Source: JASLDZ01 sp965199975 | GTDB taxonomy: Bacteria; Pseudomonadota; Alphaproteobacteria; Caulobacterales; Caulobacteraceae | NCBI GenBank assembly: GCA_965199975.1 | Contig: OZ241340.1 | Location: 2,790,001 to 2,854,000, forward strand | Length of the DNA: 64,000 nucleotides | Direction: 5' to 3' | Shown: piece by piece, positions 8,812 through 17,368 of the stretch | Layout: each line of letters starts with the position of its first letter | Numbering within the stretch: position 1 is the stretch's first letter | The notes under the pieces: model-generated | What the model saw: only the letters and a program-made list of their open reading frames with translations | The model's database searches: none | Told to the model about the DNA's origin: nothing | Position numbers and translations under genes: made by a program

Positions 8812-9731
8812 GCTAGGGCGGGCGTGGGCAGGGCAGCGGCGCCGGCGGGCGCGTAGCGGCGCACCATGGCCGCGCAGAACTCGGCGTACTCTTCGGCCAC
8901 CTGCGGAGGGGAAGAATGGTGCGGCTCGACGCCCCGGTGCTCGGGGGTGAAGCAGAAGGTGACGGTGGTGGCGAAGTCCTCCAGCGCCGCCATCTGCCGG
9001 TCGAACCAAGCCAACGCATGCGGGCGGAAGCTGTCGGCCCAGGAGAGGCCGGTGCGCACGTGGCGCACGCCCAGGCGGCGGAACCAGGCGACCGCCTCGT
9101 CCAGCCTGGGGTCCTCGAAGTGGAACCACTGGCACAGGCCCATGTCGGCGGCGTAGGGGGCGTAGGCCTCCAGCCCAAGCTTGGGCCTCCCGTCCTCGCG
9201 CAGGAGGCCCATGGCGAAGTGCCGGTAGTACGACGAGCCCTCCGCCTCCTTGTGCCGCGTCGTGGCGCCCCAGGCCTGCGGCAGGTCGTAGAGGCTGTAC
9301 CAATGGATGCGGGGCGCCTGGCCAACCAGGAGCTCGGCGGTGCGCCTGACGCCCCACGCCTGCACCTCCTCGGCGCCGAAGGAGGAGACGCCCACTTCGG
9401 TCACCCACACGGGCTTGGTCGTCACCGCGGTGATCTCGGCCAGCTTGGCGGGCCACTCGTCGATCATCCACAGGTTCCAGTCGAGCGGGAAGCCATGCAC
9501 GGCCAGCACGTCCACGTGGTCCATCACGCCCTTGGCCTCGAGCCGGCGGACGAAGTGCGGATCGATGGGCGACATGCCGCCCAAGACGCGGGTGAGCTTG
9601 CCGTTCTCCGCCGCGATCGCCTGCCCCGCGAGCTTGGTCATGGCGGCGAAGTGGTCCCACTCGGGATCGAGGTTCGGGTCCCAGTGCGACTTGTTGTTGG
9701 GCTCGTTCCAGATCTTGACGGCTTCGATCAC
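8808..9731 (-). CDS. Clan GH-A glycosidase-like protein (beta-xylosidase type) with circularly permuted barrel order
   Basis: A 307-residue protein. WNEPN at residues 8-12 gives the clan GH-A acid/base Glu10, and VWVTEVG supplies a likely nucleophile Glu112. In ordinary GH-A barrels about 100-150 residues (strands 1-3) precede NEP. Here NEP is at the extreme N terminus. The segment from about residue 205, with LGVRHVRTGLSWADSFRP and TFCFTPEHRG, looks like the missing strands 1-3 and ends in MVRRYA, which normally runs straight into the NEP strand. The order is therefore permuted. There is no signal peptide, so it should act in the cytosol. It starts with a GTG overlapping the methyltransferase stop. 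Confidence 0.75.
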   Translation of the reverse strand: MIEAVKIWNEPNNKSHWDPNLDPEWDHFAAMTKLAGQAIAAENGKLTRVLGGMSPIDPHFVRRLEAKGVMDHVDVLAVHGFPLDWNLWMIDEWPAKLAEITAVTTKPVWVTEVGVSSFGAEEVQAWGVRRTAELLVGQAPRIHWYSLYDLPQAWGATTRHKEAEGSSYYRHFAMGLLREDGRPKLGLEAYAPYAADMGLCQWFHFEDPRLDEAVAWFRRLGVRHVRTGLSWADSFRPHALAWFDRQMAALEDFATTVTFCFTPEHRGVEPHHSSPPQVAEEYAEFCAAMVRRYAPAGAAALPTPALA

Positions 9732-10486
9732 TCAGGCGCTCCAGCGGGGTAAACGGCGCGCGCGAACTCGCCCCGCTCGGCGCGGCGGCAGAGGAAGACC
9801 TCGGCCTCCGGCTGGTCGACGATCTCGAAGCCCGCGCTCCTCAGCATGGCGGCGGATGCGGCGGCGTTGGGCGCCCACCAGTTGGTGGGATCGCCCGCGT
9901 ACTTCTGCTCGATGAAGTGCAGCTTGGGATAGCCCGGAGTATCGAAGTGCGCGTCGTCGAAGAAGTCGTAGTCGGTCTTCACCTGCGCGACCTCTTCCGA
10001 GCCGCGCTGCAGCGACTGGTAGAGGAGGAGGTCGGAGGCCACGTGCTCCCAGATCAGGTCCAGCGCCAGCAGGGGGTGGCGCAGGTGGTAGAGCACGCCC
10101 ATGAAGATCACGAGGTCGAACCGCTCACCCAGCTTGGCGAGGTCGTAGACCGACAGCTTGCGGAACTCGATGTCGGCGTCGCGCACCTGCGCCGCCAGTC
10201 GCGCCTGCTCCAGATAGCGATCGTCGGAGTCGATCCCCAGCACGCGCGCGGCCCCTCGGCGCTTCATCTCCAGGCTGTAGAAGCCGGCGTTGCAGCCGAT
10301 GTCGAGCACGCTCTTGCCGGTGAGGTCGGTCGGCACGGCGTGGGCGAAGCGGCTCCACTTGATCTCGGGATAGCCCCACAGGAAGTGGTCCGAGGCGGTC
10401 TTCACCCCCTCGAGGTCCAGGTCGTGGAACCAGGGCGCCAAAGCCTCCACGCGTTCGCGGATGGCGTCCTGCGAGAGGTCGCTCAT
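9728..10486 (-). CDS. SAM-dependent methyltransferase related to the CmoB/DUF1698 type (TIGR04290-like)
   Basis: A 252-residue protein with the class I SAM-binding motif LDIGCNAGFYSLEMKRRGA and an acidic loop GIDSDDRYLEQA. FMGVLYHLRHPLLALD is shared with the carboxymethyl/methyl-transferring CmoB group. From memory this matches the Rta_06860-type family (TIGR04290), which occurs beside glycosyltransferases. It would methylate a sugar or cyclitol hydroxyl in the cluster product rather than tRNA. That is inferred from the neighbourhood. ATGA overlap with the synthase upstream and GTGA overlap with the glycosidase downstream place it in one operon. Confidence 0.8.
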   Translation of the reverse strand: MSDLSQDAIRERVEALAPWFHDLDLEGVKTASDHFLWGYPEIKWSRFAHAVPTDLTGKSVLDIGCNAGFYSLEMKRRGAARVLGIDSDDRYLEQARLAAQVRDADIEFRKLSVYDLAKLGERFDLVIFMGVLYHLRHPLLALDLIWEHVASDLLLYQSLQRGSEEVAQVKTDYDFFDDAHFDTPGYPKLHFIEQKYAGDPTNWWAPNAAASAAMLRSAGFEIVDQPEAEVFLCRRAERGEFARAVYPAGAPE

Positions 10487-11571
10487 GCGGGGTCGGCCTC
10501 GCCATCAATGAACATGCGCGTGCGCTCGCGCGCCTCGTCATCGGTGAACTGGCGCGGAGGCGACTTCATGAAGTAGCTGGAGGGGCCGATCAGCGGGCCG
10601 CCGAGCTTGCGATCCAGGCCGAGCTTGGCGCAGCGCACCGCGTCGATCACCACGCCGGCGCTGTTGGGGCTGTCCCACACCTCGAGCTTGAGCTCGACGT
10701 TCAGCGGTGCGCCGCCGAAGGTCGTGCCCTCCAGCCGGATGTGCGCCCACTTGCGGTCGGAGAGCCACGGCACGTAATCGGACGGCCCGATGTGGATGTC
10801 GTCGGGATCGAGCGGCACGTCGAGCTGAGAGGCGACGGCGCGCGTCTTGCTGATCTTCTTCGACTCCAGCCGCTCGCGCTCCAGCATGTTCTTGAAGTCG
10901 GTGTTGCCACCGAAATTGAGCTGGTAGGTGCGGTCCAACCGCACGCCGCGCTCGCGGAACAGGTTGGCCAGCATGCGGTGGATGATGGTGGCGCCCACCT
11001 GGCTCTTGATGTCGTCGCCCACGATCGGCAGGCCGCGATCGGTGAAGCGCTGCGCCCAGGCCTTGTCGGAGGCGATGAACACCGGGATGCAGTTTACGAA
11101 GGCGCAGCCCGCCGCCAGCGCCTGCTCGGCGTAGTACTCGGTGGCCTTCTGCGAACCGACGGGAAGATACGAGACCAGAACCTCGGTCCCGCTGTCGCGC
11201 AGCACGCCCGCCACGTCGGCGGCGGGCGCCGCGGACTCCTCGATCTCGCCGGTCAGGTACTTGCCCAGGCCGTCGAGCGTGGGCCCACGCTCGACCTTGG
11301 CGCCGCCGGCGGGGGCGCGGGCGAACTCCAGCGTGTTGTTGGGGGCGATGCGGATCGCCTCTGAAACGTCGCGGCCGACCTTGCCGGCGTGGATGTCGAA
11401 GGCCGACGCCACCTCCACGTCGCCCACATGGTAGCCGCCCAGGTCCACGTGCATGAGGCCCGGCGGCGGGGCGTTCTCGGCAGCCTCCGCGTAGTGGGAG
11501 AGCCCCTGCACGAGCGAGGAGGCGCAGTTGCCCACGCCGACGATCCCCACCCTGACCTTGCCCCGCGCCAT
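10483..11571 (-). CDS. ino1: myo-Inositol-1-phosphate synthase
   Basis: A 362-residue NAD-dependent isomerase converting glucose 6-phosphate to 1L-myo-inositol 1-phosphate. The NAD motif GIVGVGNCASSLVQG is near residue 8, LNFGGNTDF and SKTRAV follow, and SYFMKSPP lies near the C terminus, all typical of the short archaeal/actinobacterial form. The enzyme is uncommon in proteobacteria, so its use as the head gene of a glycosyltransferase cluster is notable. I chose the ATG at 11571. An in-frame ATG at 11640 would add 23 residues without a better ribosome site. It is transcribed divergently from the epimerase operon. Confidence 0.93.
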   Translation of the reverse strand: MARGKVRVGIVGVGNCASSLVQGLSHYAEAAENAPPPGLMHVDLGGYHVGDVEVASAFDIHAGKVGRDVSEAIRIAPNNTLEFARAPAGGAKVERGPTLDGLGKYLTGEIEESAAPAADVAGVLRDSGTEVLVSYLPVGSQKATEYYAEQALAAGCAFVNCIPVFIASDKAWAQRFTDRGLPIVGDDIKSQVGATIIHRMLANLFRERGVRLDRTYQLNFGGNTDFKNMLERERLESKKISKTRAVASQLDVPLDPDDIHIGPSDYVPWLSDRKWAHIRLEGTTFGGAPLNVELKLEVWDSPNSAGVVIDAVRCAKLGLDRKLGGPLIGPSSYFMKSPPRQFTDDEARERTRMFIDGEADPA

Positions 11572-11763
11572 CCGAACGCCCGCCCCCGCTGTCTCGATCG
11601 GCGCCGCAGCCACCGACCGGGCGTCCCTTAGCCGCGTCATCAAAGCGAGGCAATTCATGCGCTCTAAGAGGCGCTTAGCTTGGCTTTGGCGTTTGACGGG
11701 GCAAGGAACCTGGATGAAGAAGAAGCCATAGCCGCCCAACCCCGCCCCTCCGATGAGCCCACC
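11572..11763. promoter_or_regulatory. Divergent promoter region of the inositol/glycoside cluster
   Basis: About 190 bases between the leftward synthase operon and the rightward operon must hold both promoters. The string TTTGGCGTTTGAC at 11685-11697 recurs upstream of the ThDP enzyme at 36284-36296, and its TTTGAC could serve as a -35 element. A five-codon ORF (MKKKP) starts at 11713 after AAGGAACC. No certain -10 element or operator was identified. Confidence 0.4.
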
Positions 11764-11862
11764 ATGAGCGCCGCCGAGACGATCACCGATCCCACGCGCA
11801 TCCAGGCCACCGCCGAGGAGCGCGGCGGCAAGAGCCGCTTCTCGAAGTTCGTCTCCCGCTGA
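11764..11862 (+). CDS. 32-residue small ORF coupled to the epimerase gene
   Basis: MSAAETITDPTRIQATAEER is followed by a basic, aromatic tail ending SRFSKFVSR. Its TGA shares a base with the ATG of the next gene (TGATG), the coupling used across this cluster, which argues for translation. No Shine-Dalgarno is obvious, and an in-frame ATG at 11680 would give 60 residues. I do not recognise a family. It could be a small structural or regulatory peptide, or a leader that sets translation of the operon. Confidence 0.45.
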   Translation: MSAAETITDPTRIQATAEERGGKSRFSKFVSR

Positions 11863-12974
11863 TGGCCGAACGCGTCCTTATAACAGGCGGCGCCGGCTTC
11901 ATCGGCCGCCATCTGGCCCGCGCTCTCCTTGAGCGGGGTGACGATGTGGTGGTGCTCGACAGCCTGATCGAGCAGGTGCACCCCACCCGCGCGCGCCCCG
12001 ACGAGCTCCCTCGAGACGCCGAGCTGATCGTCGGCGACATCCGCGACGAGGCGGCGGTTCGACGCGCGCTGAAGGGCGTGGATGCGGTGGTGCACCTCGC
12101 CGCCGAGGTCGGCGTTGGCCAGAGCATGTATGCGGTCGACCGCTACACCTCGGTCAACGACTACGGCACCGCGGTGCTGTTCCAGCAGATCATCGACGCG
12201 CCCGTGCGCCGCGTTGTGGTCGCTTCGTCCATGTCGATCTACGGCGAGGGCCTCTACCGCACCGCCGGCGGCGATCTGTGCGAGGGCGTGGTGCGCGGCC
12301 CCCGAAACGCCGACGGCACGTGGGATCCGCTGGACGCCCAGGGCCGCCCGCTGGTCCCGGTCCCGACGCCCGAGACCAAGCAGCCGGCGCTGAAGAGCGT
12401 CTACGCCATCGGCAAGTACGTGCAGGAGCGGCTGACGCTGACGCTCACCGCCCAGTACGCCATGGAGGGCGCGGCGCTGCGGCTGTGGAACGCCTACGGC
12501 CCGGGGCAGGCGCTCTCCAACCCTTACACGGGCGTGCTCGCCATCTTCGCCTCGCGCATCGCCAACGGCCGCGCGCCCATGGTGTTCGAGGACGGCGAGC
12601 AGCAGCGCGACTTCGTCCACGTGTCGGACGTGGCGCGCGCCTTCGTGCTGGCGCTGCACCAGCCGCGCGCGAACGGCGGCGTGTTCAACATCGGCTCGGG
12701 CGAGCGGCGCTCGGTCAACGAGGTCGCCGCCCTGCAGGCCGCCTCCATGGGGCGGCCCGACCTCAAGCCAGAGATCACCCAGCAGGCCCGCGCCGGCGAC
12801 ATCCGCCACAACGTGCCCGACCTCACCCTGGCGCAGTCGGCGCTGGGATACCGCGCGCAGCAGGACTTCGCCGAGGGCCTGGCGCAACTGGCCGAATGGG
12901 TCGCGCGCCAGGACGCCGAGGACCGCGTGGTCGAGGCCCGCAAGGAACTCGAGATGCGGGGCCTGGTCGCGTGA
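11862..12974 (+). CDS. NAD-dependent nucleotide-sugar epimerase/dehydratase (extended SDR)
   Basis: A 370-residue extended short-chain dehydrogenase. GGAGFIG at the N terminus binds NAD, HLAAEVGVG is the usual fold motif, and SSMSIYGEG with YAIGKY supplies the catalytic Ser and the YxxxK pair. A 40-residue insertion between the Ser and Tyr (about residues 135-170) is longer than in GalE. RLWNAYGPGQ and DFVHVSDVARAF are typical of nucleotide-sugar epimerases. It would supply an activated sugar to the downstream glycosyltransferases. First full-length gene of the rightward operon; the next GTG overlaps its stop. Confidence 0.85.
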   Translation: MAERVLITGGAGFIGRHLARALLERGDDVVVLDSLIEQVHPTRARPDELPRDAELIVGDIRDEAAVRRALKGVDAVVHLAAEVGVGQSMYAVDRYTSVNDYGTAVLFQQIIDAPVRRVVVASSMSIYGEGLYRTAGGDLCEGVVRGPRNADGTWDPLDAQGRPLVPVPTPETKQPALKSVYAIGKYVQERLTLTLTAQYAMEGAALRLWNAYGPGQALSNPYTGVLAIFASRIANGRAPMVFEDGEQQRDFVHVSDVARAFVLALHQPRANGGVFNIGSGERRSVNEVAALQAASMGRPDLKPEITQQARAGDIRHNVPDLTLAQSALGYRAQQDFAEGLAQLAEWVARQDAEDRVVEARKELEMRGLVA

Positions 12975-14053
12975 GCGGTACGGGGGGCCGCCGCGTCCTG
13001 ATCACCGGCGGCGCGGGCTTCATCGGCGCCAACCTCGCCGACCGGCTGGCGGGCGAGGGCTGCGAGGTGGTGGTGTTCGACGCCCTCGTGCGCCCCGGCG
13101 TGGAGCGCAACCTATCCTGGCTGGAAGCGCGCCATCCCCGCCGCGTCCGCTTCGTACACGCCGACGTGCGCGACCGCACCGCCGTCGAGGCCGCCGCGGC
13201 GGACGTGGACGCGGTGTTCCACCTCGCCGCCCAGGTCGCCGTCACCACCAGCCTGGACGCGCCGCGCGACGACTTCGAAGCCAATCTCCTCGGCACGCTC
13301 AACGTGCTGGAAGCCGCCCGCCGTGCCGGCCGCAGCGCGCCGGTGATCTTCGCCTCCACCAACAAGGTCTACGGCGACCTGGGCGACATCGCGCTGGAGC
13401 TGGTCGACGACGCCTATGCTCCCGTCGACGCCGCCGTGCGCGCCGCGGGCGTGGGTGAGGACCGGCCGCTCGACTTCCACACCCCCTATGGCTGCTCCAA
13501 GGGCGGCGCGGACCAGTACGTGCTGGACTACGCCCGCAGCTTCGACCTGCCGACCTGCGTGCTGCGGATGAGCTGCATCTACGGCCCGCGCCAGATGGGC
13601 ACCGAGGACCAGGGCTGGGTGGCCCATTTCCTGATCTCGGCCCTGCGCGGCGAGCCTCTCTCCATCTACGGCGACGGCCGCCAGGTGCGCGACATCCTGC
13701 ATGTTGACGACGCCGTGGCCGCCTACCTCGCCGCCTGGTCGCGGATCGAGCGGGTGAGCGGGCGCGCCTTCAACCTTGGCGGCGGCCCCGCCAACGCCGT
13801 CTCCCTGCGCCAGGTGCTGGGCCGCATCGGCGAGCTGATCGGGCGTGAGCCCAGTATCCGCTATGCGCCGTGGCGGGCGGGCGACCAGCGCTACTACGTT
13901 TCCAACGCCCGGGCGGCCCATGCCGCCTTGGGGCTCGCCGCGCCCCTGGACTGGCGCGAGGGGCTGGAGGATCTCGCCGGCTGGCTGCGGCGCGAGCACC
14001 GTCTCACGGACGCCGCCGCCGAGCCGCCGCGGCTGCGCGTCGGGGCGGTGTGA
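12971..14053 (+). CDS. CDP-paratose 2-epimerase-like nucleotide-sugar epimerase
   Basis: A 360-residue extended SDR with GGAGFIGANLADRLA at the N terminus, FASTNKVYGD, the catalytic HTPYGCSKGGADQYVLDYAR and RMSCIYGPRQMGTEDQGWVA. The STNKVYGD plus YGCSKGxADQYVLDYAR combination is the pattern of CDP-paratose/tyvelose epimerases (RfbE) and close relatives. The exact nucleotide sugar cannot be read from sequence. GTG start overlapping the previous stop (GTGA) and a like overlap downstream. With the preceding epimerase it gives the cluster two routes to modified sugar donors. Confidence 0.83.
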   Translation: MSGTGGRRVLITGGAGFIGANLADRLAGEGCEVVVFDALVRPGVERNLSWLEARHPRRVRFVHADVRDRTAVEAAAADVDAVFHLAAQVAVTTSLDAPRDDFEANLLGTLNVLEAARRAGRSAPVIFASTNKVYGDLGDIALELVDDAYAPVDAAVRAAGVGEDRPLDFHTPYGCSKGGADQYVLDYARSFDLPTCVLRMSCIYGPRQMGTEDQGWVAHFLISALRGEPLSIYGDGRQVRDILHVDDAVAAYLAAWSRIERVSGRAFNLGGGPANAVSLRQVLGRIGELIGREPSIRYAPWRAGDQRYYVSNARAAHAALGLAAPLDWREGLEDLAGWLRREHRLTDAAAEPPRLRVGAV

Positions 14054-15171
14054 TCGGCGCCCGTTCCGCGGGAAGGTTCGCGGCGCACGTACTCCTCACC
14101 ACCGATGCGGTGGGCGGCGTCTGGACCTACACGCTGGATCTCGCCCGCGGCCTTGCCGCCTGCGGCGATCGCGTGACCCTGGCCGTGCTCGGCCCCGCTC
14201 CCGACGTCGACCAGCGCATCACCGCCCAGGGCGTCGCCGCCGAGGTGATCGAAACGGGCCTGCCGCTGGACTGGCTCGCCGCCGACGCAGGCGAGGTCCG
14301 CGCCGCAGGGGCCGCCCTGGCGGAGCTAGCCGCCGACGCAGGCGCCGACCTCGTGCACCTCAGCAGCCCTGCGCTGGCGGCGGGCGCGCGCTTCCGTCAG
14401 CCGGTGGTCGGCGCCGCCCACTCCTGCCTGCGCACGTGGTGGGCGGCGGTGGAGGGAAGCGCGCCGCCGCCCGCGGATTTCGCTTGGCGCACCAAACTCC
14501 TAGCGGAGGGCTACGCGGCTTGCCACGCGCTGATCGCTCCCAGCGCCGCCTTCGCCGACCTCACCGCCCGGGCCTACGGCGTGGCGCCGACGGTCGTTCA
14601 CAACGGGCGCGCCCCGGCCCCCGACCTCGGCCTGTCGAAGCGCCGCCAGGTGGTCACCGCCGGCCGGCTGTGGGACCGTGGCAAGAACCTCGCCGCCCTG
14701 GATGCGGCGGCGGCGATGATCGACGCGCCCGTGCTCGCCTTCGGTCCGACGATCGGCCCCGAGGGCGACGGCGTGCGGCCGACCTATGCGCTGGCGATGG
14801 GCAGCGCGCTCCCAGTCCAGCTGGCGAGCGCGCTGGCGCTGGCTCGGGTGTTCGCCTCCGCCGCGTTCTACGAGCCGTTCGGCCTGGCGGTGCTGGAGGC
14901 GGCGCAGGCCGGCTGCGCGCTGGTGCTCTCCGACATCCCCACCTTCCGCGAGCTGTGGGACGGCGCTGTGGTCTTCGTCCCCGCCCGCGATCCCGCAATG
15001 CTGGCGACCGCGCTGCAGCGCCTGCTCGACGACGAAGCCGAGGCGGCGCGCCTTGGCGAGGCGGCGCGTGAGCGGGCGCAGCATTATGGGCTGGACGCCT
15101 TCGTCGACGGCGTACGCGCTGTGCACGGCGAGGTGCTGACCGCCCCCGCTCCTGCCGGAGCGGCGGCGTGA
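14050..15171 (+). CDS. GT4-family glycosyltransferase
   Basis: A 373-residue GT-B glycosyltransferase. The N-terminal domain begins VLLTTDAVGGVWTYTLDLAR, the acceptor-side motif of GT4 enzymes. The donor domain has VTAGRLWDRGKNLAALD and FYEPFGLAVLEAAQAG, the E-x7-E region that contacts the nucleotide sugar. It is cytosolic or membrane-peripheral, with no transmembrane segments. GTG start overlapping the epimerase stop. It presumably adds the first or an internal sugar to the cluster product; donor and acceptor are unknown. Confidence 0.85.
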   Translation: MIGARSAGRFAAHVLLTTDAVGGVWTYTLDLARGLAACGDRVTLAVLGPAPDVDQRITAQGVAAEVIETGLPLDWLAADAGEVRAAGAALAELAADAGADLVHLSSPALAAGARFRQPVVGAAHSCLRTWWAAVEGSAPPPADFAWRTKLLAEGYAACHALIAPSAAFADLTARAYGVAPTVVHNGRAPAPDLGLSKRRQVVTAGRLWDRGKNLAALDAAAAMIDAPVLAFGPTIGPEGDGVRPTYALAMGSALPVQLASALALARVFASAAFYEPFGLAVLEAAQAGCALVLSDIPTFRELWDGAVVFVPARDPAMLATALQRLLDDEAEAARLGEAARERAQHYGLDAFVDGVRAVHGEVLTAPAPAGAAA

Positions 15172-16280
15172 GGATCGTCTACTTCACCCATTCGCTGGCC
15201 TCCTGCTGGAATCACGGCAACGCCCACTTCCTGCGCGGCGTGCTGCGCGAACTGCGCGCCCGCGGTCATGAGGTGACCGCCTACGAGCCGCGGGACGCCT
15301 GGAGCCTGCAGAACCTCCTGGCCGATCACGGCGAGGCCGGGCTGGCGGCGTGGCGCGAGGCCTATCCCGACCTCGACTCCACCCTCTACGGCGCGGACTT
15401 CGACTCCGCGACGGCCTGCGAAGGCGCCGACCTCGTCATCGTGCACGAGTGGAACGAGCCGGCGCTGGTCGCCGACCTGGGCCGCCTGCGGGCGCGGGGC
15501 GCGCGCTTCACCCTTCTGTTCCACGACACCCACCACCGGGCGGTGAGCGCGCCCGACGAGATGGTCGCCTACGACCTGGAGGGCTACGACGGCGTGCTGG
15601 CCTTCGGCGAGGCGCTCTCGCAGGTCTATCGCCGCTGGGGCTGGGGGGGGCGCGTCTTCACCTGGCACGAGGCCGCCGACGTCAGCCTGTTCCACCCGCC
15701 CGCCGAGGCGCAGCCCCGCGCCGGCCTCGTGTGGATCGGCAACTGGGGCGACGGCGAGCGCGTGGCGGAGCTTGAGACCTTCCTCCTGGCGCCGGCTGAG
15801 GCCGCCGGCCTGCCGCTGGAGGTCTACGGCGTACGCTACCCGCCCGAAGCGCAGGCGCTGCTCACCCGGTACGGCGCCGACTACCGGGGCTGGATCGCCA
15901 ACGCCCGGGCGCCGCAGGTGTTCGCCCGCAAGCTGGCGACGGTGCACGTGCCGCGCCGCTTCTACGCCCGCCAGTTGCCGGGCATCCCCACCATCCGCGT
16001 GTTCGAGGCGCTGGCCTGCGGCATCCCGCTGGTCAGCGCGCCCTGGGACGACGCCGAGCACCTGTTCCGCCCGGGCCGAGACTTCCTCGTCGCCCGCGAT
16101 GGCGCCGAGGCCGAGCGCCACTTGCGGGCCCTGCATGACGACCCGGGCCTGCGCGCCGACCTCGCCCGCTCCGGCCTGGAGACCATCCGCGCCCGCCACA
16201 CCTGCGCCCACCGGGTGGACGAGCTGCTCGCCATCGTCGCGCGCCTGCAGGCCGCGCCCGTGCCGGAGACCGCCGCGTGA
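15168..16280 (+). CDS. CgeB-like glycosyltransferase, first of three tandem paralogs
   Basis: A 370-residue GT-B protein opening with a beta strand (MRIVYFTHSL), then NHGNAHFLRGVLRELRARGH. It contains HEWNEPALV, LLFHDTHHRA and the C-terminal donor-domain string TIRVFEALACGIPLVSAPWD, followed by FRPGRDFLVARDG. The shared N-terminal and FEA-G-P-L patterns with the next two genes indicate tandem duplication. CgeB relatives glycosylate surface or spore-crust material in Bacillus. Here the role is unknown. GTG start in a GTGA overlap. Confidence 0.78.
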   Translation: MRIVYFTHSLASCWNHGNAHFLRGVLRELRARGHEVTAYEPRDAWSLQNLLADHGEAGLAAWREAYPDLDSTLYGADFDSATACEGADLVIVHEWNEPALVADLGRLRARGARFTLLFHDTHHRAVSAPDEMVAYDLEGYDGVLAFGEALSQVYRRWGWGGRVFTWHEAADVSLFHPPAEAQPRAGLVWIGNWGDGERVAELETFLLAPAEAAGLPLEVYGVRYPPEAQALLTRYGADYRGWIANARAPQVFARKLATVHVPRRFYARQLPGIPTIRVFEALACGIPLVSAPWDDAEHLFRPGRDFLVARDGAEAERHLRALHDDPGLRADLARSGLETIRARHTCAHRVDELLAIVARLQAAPVPETAA

Positions 16281-17368
16281 GGATCGCCTTCTATGGGTCG
16301 AGCCTGCTGTCCGCCTACTGGAATGGCGCGGCCACCTACTACCGCGGCCTGCTGCGCGAGCTGGCGGGGCGCGGCCACCACGTCACCTTCTACGAACCCG
16401 ACGCCTTCGACCGGCAGAGCCACCGCGATATCGACCCGCCGGAGTGGGCGCAGGTCGTGGTCTACCCCGCCCGGGAGGACGCCGCGGCCGAGGTGATCGC
16501 CCGCGCGGCCGATGCCGACGTGGTGGTCAAGGCCTCCGGCGTGGGGGTGTTCGACGACCTGCTGCTGGAGGGCGTGACGGCCGCCGCCGCACCGCACGCG
16601 CTGCGCATCTTCTGGGACGTCGACGCTCCCGCCACCCTGGCGGAGGTGCGCGCCGCCCCCGACCACCCGCTGCACCGCGTGCTGCCGAAGCTGGATGCCG
16701 TGCTCACTTACGGCGGCGGCCCACCCGTGGTCGCCGCCTACGAGGCGATCGGCGCGCGGCTGTGCCGGCCGATCTACAACGCGCTCGACCCCGCGACCCA
16801 CCATCCCGTCCCGCCCGAGCCGCGCTTCGCGGGCGACCTCAACTTCCTCGCCAACCGCCTGCCCGACCGCGAGGCGCGGGTGGAGCGCTTTTTCCTGGAA
16901 CCCGCCGCCCGCCTGCCTGACCGCCGCTTCCGCCTGGGCGGCTCGGGCTGGGGCGACAAGCCCATGGCGGCCAACGTGGAGCGCACCGGCCATCTCGGCA
17001 CCGCCGACCACAACGCCTTCAACACCTCCTCGCTCGCCGTGCTGAACGTGGCGCGCGACTCCATGGCCGAGGTAGGCTTCTCGCCCGCCACCCGCGTGTT
17101 CGAGGCGGCCGGCGCAGGCGCCTGCCTGATCACCGACGCCTGGGAGGGCGTCGAACAGTTCCTGCAACCCGACACAGAGGTGCTGGTCGCCCGCGACGGG
17201 CGCGACGTGGCCGACCATCTCGCCGCCCTCACCCCTGAACGCGCGCGGCGCATCGGCGAGGCGGCCCGGGCGCGCATCCTGCGCCACCACACCTACGCCC
17301 TGCGCGGCGCCGAGGTCGACGCCCTGCTCGTCGAGCTTGCGGAGCGGCGGCGGGCGCGCGCCGCGTGA
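16277..17368 (+). CDS. CgeB-like glycosyltransferase, second tandem paralog
   Basis: A 363-residue paralog of its neighbours. It has the strings YWNGAATYYRGLLRELAGRG near the N terminus, RIFWDVDAPATL mid-protein, DLNFLANRLPDREARVE in the donor domain and TRVFEAAGAGACLITDAWEG near the C terminus. The last string is the nucleotide-sugar site of the CgeB/DUF3880 group. No membrane segment. GTGA overlaps at both ends. Probably adds one residue of the same glycan as its neighbours. Confidence 0.78.
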   Translation: MRIAFYGSSLLSAYWNGAATYYRGLLRELAGRGHHVTFYEPDAFDRQSHRDIDPPEWAQVVVYPAREDAAAEVIARAADADVVVKASGVGVFDDLLLEGVTAAAAPHALRIFWDVDAPATLAEVRAAPDHPLHRVLPKLDAVLTYGGGPPVVAAYEAIGARLCRPIYNALDPATHHPVPPEPRFAGDLNFLANRLPDREARVERFFLEPAARLPDRRFRLGGSGWGDKPMAANVERTGHLGTADHNAFNTSSLAVLNVARDSMAEVGFSPATRVFEAAGAGACLITDAWEGVEQFLQPDTEVLVARDGRDVADHLAALTPERARRIGEAARARILRHHTYALRGAEVDALLVELAERRRARAA

